A DNA stretch of 41,032 nucleotides, taken from a virus. Where the stretch lies: positions 1 to 41,032 of IMG/VR virus record IMGVR_UViG_3300043399_000031, one strand, 5' to 3'. This document shows positions 1-5,165 of the stretch, piece by piece. The first letter of the stretch is position 1. Each line of letters begins with the position of its first letter. The notes beneath the pieces are model-generated. The model was not told where the DNA came from. It saw only the letters and a program-made list of their open reading frames with translations, and made no database searches. Made by a program: the position numbers and the translations under genes.

Positions 1-6
1 GTCATA

Positions 7-23
7 GTTGTCAAAAAGACAAC
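7..23. repeat. Inverted repeat, 6-bp arms
   Basis: GTTGTC and GACAAC flank AAAAA. This small hairpin directly abuts the larger palindrome at 22-49. Read on the minus strand, the larger palindrome is followed by TGTCTTTTTG, so the pair could act as a leftward terminator. It could also be an operator. Its role is not known. Confidence 0.5.
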
Positions 24-49
24 AGCTACGATAGGCCTATCGTAGCTGT
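22..49. repeat. Perfect 28-bp palindrome
   Basis: The two 14-base halves, beginning ACAGCTACG and ending CGTAGCTGT, are exact reverse complements with no loop. The palindrome lies 14 bases upstream of a TATAAT box at 64-69, overlapping where a -35 element would sit. An operator controlling the promoter of the downstream endonuclease gene would fit. A cruciform or a leftward terminator are alternatives. Confidence 0.6.
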
Positions 50-63
50 ATATAGTGAGCCCA

Positions 64-69
64 TATAAT
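64..69 (+). promoter_or_regulatory. Perfect -10 box (TATAAT), no clear -35
   Basis: TATAAT lies 67 bases upstream of the start of the HNH endonuclease gene at 136. No TTGACA-like element is found 16-18 bases upstream; that position is covered by the palindrome at 22-49. The promoter may need an activator, or this may be chance. Confidence 0.35.
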
Positions 70-79
70 GAACGCACCG

Positions 80-101
80 CCACTAGGTTGCCGCCTAGTG
101 G
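80..101 (+). repeat. Hairpin in the leader of the HNH gene
   Basis: CCACTAGG and CCTAGTGG flank TTGCCG, giving an 8-bp perfect stem between the TATAAT box and the ribosome binding site. No T-run follows, so it is more likely a structured leader than a terminator. Confidence 0.5.
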
Positions 102-135
102 GGTACTTCCCAACAGTCGTTTAGAAGGAACGAAA

Positions 136-648
136 ATGAGCGAGTTAGATCATAACACCCTGCGCGAACTGCTCGACTACAACCCCGACACGGGGGAGTT
201 CACATGGCGCATTCGCGCCGCATACTGGTTAGGCGTTGGCTCCCGTGCGGGCAGTGTAAACGGCAAGGGGTACCGCATCATCGGTATGCGAGGTAGGTAC
301 TATTCCGAGCATAGGCTAGCGTGGTTCTATACCCACGGGGTGTGGCCGACTCATGAGGTGGACCATATAAACCGCGTACGTACGGATAACCGACTGGCTA
401 ACCTACGCGACGTGCCCTCGCATGTGAACTATGTCAACCGCACACCTAGAAAGCTGAAGCCGCGCCCCGCTAGGCTCCCTAGCCCATACGTAGGCGTGCA
501 GCACACGGGGTATAAATGGCGCGCGGACGTGTGGCATGAGGGGCGTAATGTCTATATAGGTGCATTCAACACGCCAGAGGAAGCCCGCGATGCATACTTA
601 GAAGCGAAACGAAAGCTACAGACGCAAAAAAGCCCCGCTAGGGGCTAA
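136..648 (+). CDS. HNH homing endonuclease with AP2-type DNA-binding domain
   Basis: The ATG at 136 follows AGAAGGAA and gives 170 residues. An in-frame GTG at 55 would run through the TATAAT box and hairpin and is rejected. The first part carries an HNH_3-type nuclease core (EVDHIN near residues 74-79, then DNRLANLRDV). The C-terminal part has the AP2-like fold signature (YVGV, KWRADV, YIGAF, then TPEEARDAYLEAKR). Such free-standing genes cut recipient DNA and spread by repair-driven copying. It is clearly related to the gene at 16194-16682 on the other strand. Its stop codon lies in the loop of the terminator at 625-660. Confidence 0.85.
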   Translation: MSELDHNTLRELLDYNPDTGEFTWRIRAAYWLGVGSRAGSVNGKGYRIIGMRGRYYSEHRLAWFYTHGVWPTHEVDHINRVRTDNRLANLRDVPSHVNYVNRTPRKLKPRPARLPSPYVGVQHTGYKWRADVWHEGRNVYIGAFNTPEEARDAYLEAKRKLQTQKSPARG

Positions 649-660
649 CCTAGCGGGGCT
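625..660 (-). terminator. Leftward rho-independent terminator
   Basis: A perfect 12-bp GC-rich stem (631-642 with 649-660) has a 6-base loop. Read on the minus strand it is followed by six T residues. It lies just after the stop of the 47-aa gene at 674-817 and closes the short leftward unit. Read rightward it has no T-run, but the hairpin could still shield the end of the HNH message. Confidence 0.8.
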
Positions 661-673
661 GGAGGGTTAGGGG

Positions 674-817
674 TTATCGGTCCGGACCGAGCGCCGCGTA
701 AGCGGCCAGCAGGGCGGCGACGCCGCTTGCCAGAAGGGGCGCCCAGCCGACGGGCAGGGCGACGGGCACAAGGCCCACGGGAACGGCCAGTAGGCCGGCG
801 AGGATGCGTGCTTTCAT
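674..817 (-). CDS. 47-aa membrane microprotein, function unknown
   Basis: The reading frame starts at ATG 817-815, five bases after GGAG, and stops at 676-674. The product starts MKARILAGLLAV and is almost entirely hydrophobic, with two likely membrane stretches (about residues 4-20 and 24-42) separated by a proline/glycine turn, and ends in LGPDR. It follows the alanine-rich gene at 861-1514 and precedes the leftward terminator. A holin-like or host-membrane-modifying role is possible but unsupported. The clear ribosome site and terminator favour a real gene. Confidence 0.6.
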   Translation of the reverse strand: MKARILAGLLAVPVGLVPVALPVGWAPLLASGVAALLAAYAALGPDR

Positions 818-832
818 TGTGTGCTCCAAAAG

Positions 833-852
833 GCCGGGCCTTGCGGCCCGGC
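833..852 (-). terminator. Intercistronic hairpin, possible attenuator (leftward)
   Basis: An 8-bp perfect GC stem with a 4-base loop lies 9 bases past the stop of the gene at 861-1514. On the minus strand it is followed by TTTT, then directly by the GGAG of the microprotein gene. A partial terminator or processing hairpin would let the first gene be expressed more than the second. Confidence 0.5.
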
Positions 853-860
853 AGGTTTAC

Positions 861-1514
861 TTACTCTTTCGGCTCGGTGAAGTCAGGCTTGATGCTGTGG
901 ATGACGTCGAGGATGTCAGCGGCCAGTTCGCCGCGTCCGATAGTCCGACTGTCGGCCAACGCTTTTGCAAGCGCTTTCACGACGGTGTCGAGACTCGCGA
1001 CGTGGGTCTTCGAGTTTTTGGCTTCCCGGGCGGCGGCCTGCTTCTCGGCGAGCTTTTCGGCTGCAGCCTGCAGCGCCTTTGGGATTGCCTTGCCGGCGGC
1101 CTGCAGCGCTTCGACTTTCGCCTCGGTGCCGTGCAGGGTAGACGTCCATGGGACATGTCGCTCAACCGCAAAGGCCAGACCATTGCGGTATGCCTTGCCG
1201 GTCGACTCGGTCAAGTCGCCAGCTGCGACGGCCTTGTCGATGATGTCGGCCAGCAAGTCTTTCATCTCGCCGGCGTCGAGCCCGGCGGCCCGGGCCGCGT
1301 CGATGGCCATGTTGAAGGCGGTAGCCCGAAGGCCATCCGCTTTCTTTTCGCCGGCCCGCTGCACTTCGGCAGCCTCGTGGATCCGCGCCAAAGTGTCGGC
1401 GCTAATGCGCTCGGCCGCTGTAGCTTCGGCTTTCGCCACGGTCGCGGCGGCTTTCGCAGTCGCGGTGGCGACCATGCTTGCGACGGCGGCGGAAGTGTTT
1501 TTACGTGTTGCCAT
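861..1514 (-). CDS. Alanine-rich conserved phage protein, unknown function
   Basis: 217 residues from ATG 1514, with AGGA about nine bases upstream. The product is rich in Ala, Lys and Glu. The first 45 residues are a low-complexity Ala/Thr helix, and residues about 140-175 look like a second long helix with heptad character (EALQAAGKAIPKALQAAAEK). No catalytic motif is evident. It is the first gene of the short leftward unit, preceded by the boxA/hairpin leader at 1554-1599. Its position next to the putative origin would suit an early host-interaction or replication role, but this is only inference. Confidence 0.7.
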   Translation of the reverse strand: MATRKNTSAAVASMVATATAKAAATVAKAEATAAERISADTLARIHEAAEVQRAGEKKADGLRATAFNMAIDAARAAGLDAGEMKDLLADIIDKAVAAGDLTESTGKAYRNGLAFAVERHVPWTSTLHGTEAKVEALQAAGKAIPKALQAAAEKLAEKQAAAREAKNSKTHVASLDTVVKALAKALADSRTIGRGELAADILDVIHSIKPDFTEPKE

Positions 1515-1548
1515 GATGAATTTTCCTTTCGTGGATGAATGATGGAAT

Positions 1549-1589
1549 CAATCCATACGCATTGCGTATGTGGTGTAGCGCATGGATTG
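1549..1589 (-). promoter_or_regulatory. Nested inverted repeats, boxB-like hairpin
   Basis: The outer arms CAATCCAT/ATGGATTG (1549-1556, 1582-1589) enclose an inner perfect repeat CATACGC-att-GCGTATG (1554-1570). In the leftward transcript the inner hairpin forms downstream of boxA, the same order as boxA-boxB in lambda nut sites. The repeats could instead be an operator. Confidence 0.5.
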
Positions 1590-1599
1590 TTAAAGAGCG
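1588..1599 (-). promoter_or_regulatory. boxA antitermination motif (CGCTCTTTAACA)
   Basis: The minus strand reads CGCTCTTTAACA, identical to the bacterial boxA consensus bound by NusB/NusE. It sits in the leader of the gene at 861-1514, about 75 bases before its start. With the downstream hairpin it makes a nut-like site. Confidence 0.6.
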
Positions 1600-1607
1600 T
1601 TTTGTGT

Positions 1608-1625
1608 ATCGAAGCGATATTCGAT
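1608..1625. repeat. Inverted repeat ATCGAA-N6-TTCGAT
   Basis: Six-base arms are separated by GCGATA, just upstream (in the leftward sense) of boxA. It is operator-like in size and position, but no binding protein is identified. Confidence 0.4.
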
Positions 1626-1715
1626 GAGTGAACTTTACCACAATGGCTTAACGACCAGTTAGCGCTTAACAATGCACGACGCCATGCAATGCGCAGCGCT
1701 ACGCGCGCGTGAGGA

Positions 1716-1853
1716 TGTGGATAACTTATGTGGATAACCATGTAGACCAGTGTGGATAACCCAACCAAATGTGGACAACCCTGTGGATAAGCTGTGGATT
1801 TCCTGTGGACAACTCGACCCGACGCCGGATTCCTGTGGATATCCTGTGGACAA
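1716..1853. other. Putative replication origin: nine DnaA-box-like 9-mers
   Basis: Nine copies of TGTGGAnnn lie in 138 bases, all in the same orientation. Four are exact TGTGGATAA (1716, 1729, 1751, 1782), the complement of the DnaA consensus TTATCCACA. Three are TGTGGACAA (1770, 1804, 1845), and one each is TGTGGATTT (1793) and TGTGGATAT (1834). They lie between divergent operons. This arrangement is typical of DnaA-dependent origins; use by the phage is inferred. The short open frames across this stretch are by-products of the repeats. Confidence 0.65.
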
Positions 1854-1943
1854 CCCCACCCTACCCCGACCCCCCGATTCTGGCTTTGGAGTCCCAGCTA
1901 CTTTTGTACTGAGCGCAACTCCCACGACCACAAAAACCTGAGA

Positions 1944-1956
1944 TAACTTGACATAT
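1944..1956 (+). promoter_or_regulatory. TAACTTGACATAT repeat, copy 1
   Basis: A 13-base direct repeat containing a perfect -35 hexamer TTGACA, present three times upstream of the terminase genes. No good -10 lies 16-18 bases downstream of this copy. Confidence 0.5.
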
Positions 1957-1984
1957 ATAGACTTCATCTAGGGAACCCACCCCC

Positions 1985-1997
1985 TAACTTGACATAT
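1985..1997 (+). promoter_or_regulatory. TAACTTGACATAT repeat, copy 2
   Basis: Identical 13-mer, 41 bases after copy 1 and preceded by CCCC like copy 3. Eighteen bases after TTGACA is TACGGC, a poor -10. A late promoter using a modified or phage factor would fit. Confidence 0.5.
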
Positions 1998-2034
1998 AGG
2001 CCCTAGAAAAAATACGGCACACCAACCCAACCCC

Positions 2035-2047
2035 TAACTTGACATAT
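2035..2047 (+). promoter_or_regulatory. TAACTTGACATAT repeat, copy 3
   Basis: Identical 13-mer, 50 bases after copy 2 and 73 bases upstream of the TerS start. An in-frame TTG inside this repeat (2039) could extend TerS but would place the promoter-like repeat in the coding region, so it is rejected as a start. Confidence 0.5.
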
Positions 2048-2119
2048 CCACCCCCTTACGAAAAAACACGCCTACCCAAAAAAATATGGCACACTACGGT
2101 CTACGCATTAAGGCAGCGC

Positions 2120-2659
2120 ATGTACACGCCTCAGATTGATACCGACATACCCCTTGCGGACTTTCCGCCTACCTTTGCTGACCTCACAGCACGGGTGAAT
2201 GCTGCGTTCGCGGCTTTGACTGCCCTGCAGGCAGATGTCGTGGTATCAGATGAGGATCAGGAAGCAGCTCGTGCCGTCATGACCGGCGATCGAAAACCTA
2301 CCGACACACTACTGTCGTCCCCCGGCGCCATTGTGCAGATCAAGGCGATCCTGTCGGAGTACGACAAGGCGGTAGTTGAGTCCGCTGCGCAGATCCGGAC
2401 GTTCGTGACGAACAAGCTCCTGCTGGAATCCGACTCTCCAGACCCGCGTATCCGTATCAAGGCTCTCGAACTGCTGGGCAAGATCAGTGACGTCGGTCTG
2501 TTCACGGAGAAAACCGAGATCACCATGCGCCATAGGCCCACCGAAGAGCTCGAACAGATGCTCCGGGAGCGCCTCACCCGCACTCTGGACGCCGAGGAGG
2601 TGCAGATTCAGCCCTACTCACGCCCCCTGCCCGACGTAACCCACGCCGATGCGCAGTAA
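2120..2659 (+). CDS. terS: Terminase small subunit
   Basis: 179 residues from ATG 2120, preceded by AAGG. TerS proteins bind the packaging site and regulate the large subunit. The central part is helical with the segment IRIKALELLGKISDVGLFTEK (about residues 113-133), which I recognise from phage TerS proteins of this kind. The C-terminal tail is acidic, then proline-rich. The gene overlaps the start of the large terminase gene by 11 bases, the usual pairing. There is no sign of truncation. Confidence 0.75.
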   Translation: MYTPQIDTDIPLADFPPTFADLTARVNAAFAALTALQADVVVSDEDQEAARAVMTGDRKPTDTLLSSPGAIVQIKAILSEYDKAVVESAAQIRTFVTNKLLLESDSPDPRIRIKALELLGKISDVGLFTEKTEITMRHRPTEELEQMLRERLTRTLDAEEVQIQPYSRPLPDVTHADAQ

Positions 2660-5165
2660 ATCCGAGATCGACGCCCTGCTGCGCGGCCTCTCCCCTGCCG
2701 AGATGGCCGATATGCTCGTCTTGCTGGACGAATTGGACGAGCGCAAGCGCGTCACGATGGCCCAGAACGACTTTTTGGCCTTCATAGGTGCCGTGGATGC
2801 CAACTACAAGTTCGGAGCGCACCTGAAGCGCCTCGGGAGCCTCCTGATGGGGGTCGAAATCGGCTCCCACGACCGTATTGCGGTGTCCATGGCCCCTCGA
2901 TTCGGCAAGTCGCAGATGATTTCCATCTACTACCCCGCGTGGTACCTTGGAAAACACCCGGATCACAAGGTGATTGTGGCTTCGCACACTGCCGATCTTG
3001 CTGTGGACATGGCGCGTAAGGTGCGTAACCTCATGCAGACCGATGAGTACCGTCGGATCTTCCCAGATGTGGCTATTGCAGCCGATGCTAAAGCCGCAGG
3101 TAAGTGGAACACGAACAAGGGTGGTGAATACTATGCTACTGGCGTTGGCGGGGCTCTTGCTGGTCGCGGCGGCCACCTTATCATCGTGGATGACCCTCTG
3201 TCCGAGCAGGACATCAAATCGGGAAATACGGATAGCCTTGACACTACTTACGAGTGGTTTCGTGCTGGCTTGCGTACACGTCTGATGCCGGAAGGCCGCA
3301 TCTGCATCCTACATACACGCTGGCATCAGCGGGATCTCATCGGTCGCCTGACCAAAGACGGCGCCATGAATGAGGACGGCGACCAGTACGAGATCTTCGA
3401 GTTCCCGGCGATCCTGAACGAGGGTACTGAGACCGAGAAGTCTCTCTGGCCTGAGCAGTGGCCGCTCGATGCGCTGCTACGGACCAAGGCGTCCATGCCG
3501 GCGTGGCAGTGGAACGCCCAGTACCAGCAGAACCCAACCGCCCAAGAGTCTGCCATCATCAAGAAGGACTGGATTCAGTGGTGGCCGAAAGAAGACCCGC
3601 CACCATGCGACTTCCTCGTGCAGTCGTTCGACACGGCGCTCACCACCAAGGAGCGGTCGGACTACAGCGTGTGCCAGACATGGGGCGTGTTCAAGAACGA
3701 CGACGGCATCGACAACGCCATCCTGCTCAACTGCGTAAAGGGCAAGTGGGAGTTCCCCGAGCTCAAAGCCATGGCCCTTGAACAGTACCAAGACTGGCAG
3801 CCCGACAGCGTGATCGTGGAAGCCAAGGCATCCGGCCAGCCGCTGATCGACGAGATGCGACGCTCGGGCCTGTTCGTGCAGGACTTCAGCCCGGGCAAGG
3901 GTCAGGACAAGATCGCCCGGGTTAACGCCGTGAGTGACATGTTCGCCTCGGGGCAGGTGTGGTTCCCTGAGACGCGATGGGCGACTGAGGTAGTCGAGGA
4001 GATACTGGCCTTTCCGGCGGGAGAGCACGACGATCAATGCTTTGTGGCGGGTACGCAGATATACATGGCCAGTGGCATAACGAAGCGTATTGATGACGTG
4101 CGTGTTGGTGATTTGGTGGCGACGCCGTACGGCCCTAAGCAAGTGACCGCAGTAGCCTGTACTGGAGTGAAGCCCGTTGTTGAGGCCGCAGGGCTTACAG
4201 GGACTCCTAACCACCCGGTAGCAACCCTGCAAGGGTGGGTTCCGCTCGGTGAGATTACACGAGATAGCGCTATAATCCATGTGTCTAACTTCACGGAGGC
4301 ACTATGGCTTTTCCAGCAAAACCCGGAACCCGCGTCGAGTCTATCATCTTCGATGGGTACAAGTACAACCGATACCCCGACGCCCCCAGCAGGACGCACC
4401 GCGTCTATTACACCCGCAGCGGGGGAAAGTCTTTGCATCGGGCGATTTGGGAGTTCCACAATGGGGCCATCCCAAAAGGATGGCACGTCCACCACAAGGA
4501 TGGAGACCCAAACAACAACAGCCTTGACAACCTCGAATGCCTGCCGCAGAAAGCCCATGCGGCTGAACACCGAGACGAAATGTCCGTGCGAAGCAGCTCC
4601 CCGGAGCACCTTGCAAAGCTGGATTCAATACGCTCAAAAGCTGCTGAGTGGCATCGCTCAGAAGAGGGGCGTGCTTGGCATAGAGAGCACGCTCAGAAGA
4701 CTCTCAGCAAAGTTTGGGGCAAGCCGAAACCTGTGTACGAGTACCAATGCACCTGCACGCAGTGCGGAGCCTCGTTTGTTTCAAACTCCAAGAAAGCAAC
4801 CTACTGCGGGAAAGATTGCTGGAATGCCCACCAGCGAGAAGTCAAGCGTGCTAGAAGCCTTGCAGCGAGAACCGGGTACGTTTGCCAACGGTGTGGGAGT
4901 GGGTTTACCGCTGCCACTACACGACAAAAATTCTGCAGCGAGAAGTGTAAGTACGACCACCACAACGCCAAGAAGCGCGGCGGTGTACAACCTAAGTGTG
5001 GCTGACGCAGAGTGCTACTTTGCAAACGGCGTCCTAGTGCACAACTGTGACGCCATGACGTTGGCCCTTGCGCGGGTCCGCAAAGGTGGCATCTTGCGCC
5101 TCAACAACGACTACGACGACAATCCGATGTACAACTTGCCGAGTGGCAAGAGGAGTTACTACTGA
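2649..5165 (+). CDS. terL: Terminase large subunit precursor containing an intein
   Basis: 838 residues as translated; 502 after removal of an intein (residues 464-799). It is the ATPase-nuclease motor that packages DNA into the prohead. Visible motifs are Walker A-like APRFGKS (82-88), Walker B HLIIVDD (176-182), and the RNase H-fold nuclease acids D328 (SFDTAL), E391 (VIVEAKASG) and the HDD of the third motif (460-462). The third motif HDDQ/CDA is split exactly by the intein, so the unspliced protein should lack a complete nuclease site. The start overlaps TerS by 11 bases, and the stop overlaps the portal ATG by one. Confidence 0.95.
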   Translation: MRSKSEIDALLRGLSPAEMADMLVLLDELDERKRVTMAQNDFLAFIGAVDANYKFGAHLKRLGSLLMGVEIGSHDRIAVSMAPRFGKSQMISIYYPAWYLGKHPDHKVIVASHTADLAVDMARKVRNLMQTDEYRRIFPDVAIAADAKAAGKWNTNKGGEYYATGVGGALAGRGGHLIIVDDPLSEQDIKSGNTDSLDTTYEWFRAGLRTRLMPEGRICILHTRWHQRDLIGRLTKDGAMNEDGDQYEIFEFPAILNEGTETEKSLWPEQWPLDALLRTKASMPAWQWNAQYQQNPTAQESAIIKKDWIQWWPKEDPPPCDFLVQSFDTALTTKERSDYSVCQTWGVFKNDDGIDNAILLNCVKGKWEFPELKAMALEQYQDWQPDSVIVEAKASGQPLIDEMRRSGLFVQDFSPGKGQDKIARVNAVSDMFASGQVWFPETRWATEVVEEILAFPAGEHDDQCFVAGTQIYMASGITKRIDDVRVGDLVATPYGPKQVTAVACTGVKPVVEAAGLTGTPNHPVATLQGWVPLGEITRDSAIIHVSNFTEALWLFQQNPEPASSLSSSMGTSTTDTPTPPAGRTASITPAAGESLCIGRFGSSTMGPSQKDGTSTTRMETQTTTALTTSNACRRKPMRLNTETKCPCEAAPRSTLQSWIQYAQKLLSGIAQKRGVLGIESTLRRLSAKFGASRNLCTSTNAPARSAEPRLFQTPRKQPTAGKIAGMPTSEKSSVLEALQREPGTFANGVGVGLPLPLHDKNSAARSVSTTTTTPRSAAVYNLSVADAECYFANGVLVHNCDAMTLALARVRKGGILRLNNDYDDNPMYNLPSGKRSYY
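4038..5045 (+). other. Intein inserted in TerL nuclease motif III
   Basis: 336 residues. The splicing motifs are all visible: Cys1 in CFVAGTQIYM (block A), TPNH at intein residues 56-59 (block B, with the conserved T and H), and a C-terminal block ending VLVHN (penultimate His, terminal Asn) followed by Cys+1 of the extein. This is the pattern of a class 1 intein with Cys at both junctions. Only about the first 89 and last 21 residues look like a splicing domain. The roughly 225 residues between are Ser/Thr/Pro/Arg-rich and resemble no endonuclease, because the endonuclease lies in another frame (4304-5005). Confidence 0.9.
4304..5005 (+). CDS. HNH homing endonuclease nested out of frame in the intein
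   Basis: 233 residues, starting at ATG 4304 after a strong ribosome site (GGAGG, five bases away). It is read in a different frame from TerL and lies wholly inside the intein. The N-terminal half is an HNH_3-type nuclease (HVHHKDGDPNNNSLDNLE, about residues 61-78). The C-terminal half has two zinc-ribbon-like units, C151/C154...C168/C172 and C194/C197...C211/C215, probably DNA-binding. The stop falls about seven codons into the last intein block. It is presumably made as a separate protein that mobilises the intein. Amino-acid composition and motifs show that this frame, not the TerL frame, is the conserved one here. Confidence 0.88.
   Translation: MAFPAKPGTRVESIIFDGYKYNRYPDAPSRTHRVYYTRSGGKSLHRAIWEFHNGAIPKGWHVHHKDGDPNNNSLDNLECLPQKAHAAEHRDEMSVRSSSPEHLAKLDSIRSKAAEWHRSEEGRAWHREHAQKTLSKVWGKPKPVYEYQCTCTQCGASFVSNSKKATYCGKDCWNAHQREVKRARSLAARTGYVCQRCGSGFTAATTRQKFCSEKCKYDHHNAKKRGGVQPKCG

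Larger units (their letters stand above)
1515..2119. other. Non-coding divergent control region
   Basis: No convincing gene lies in these 605 bases. From left to right it holds the leader of the leftward gene (ribosome site, nested repeats, boxA), the DnaA-box cluster, a C-rich stretch (about 1850-1900), and three TAACTTGACATAT repeats. Two copies of AAAAAATAyGGCACAC (2007-2021 and 2079-2093) lie near the second and third of these repeats. It separates the leftward unit from the late operon. Confidence 0.7.

Noticed and set aside
55-135. Upstream in-frame GTG start of the first HNH gene
   Set aside because: It would translate the TATAAT box and leader hairpin; the ATG at 136 has a good ribosome site and matches the start of the paralogue at 16682.
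1659-1967. Small open frames on both strands across the DnaA-box cluster
   Set aside because: Their residues simply reflect the repeats (LSTG, WIS, VDN units); no ribosome site; better explained as non-coding origin DNA.
4038-5045. Group I intron instead of intein in terL
   Set aside because: The reading frame continues without a stop through both borders and carries protein-splicing motifs at the exact junctions.
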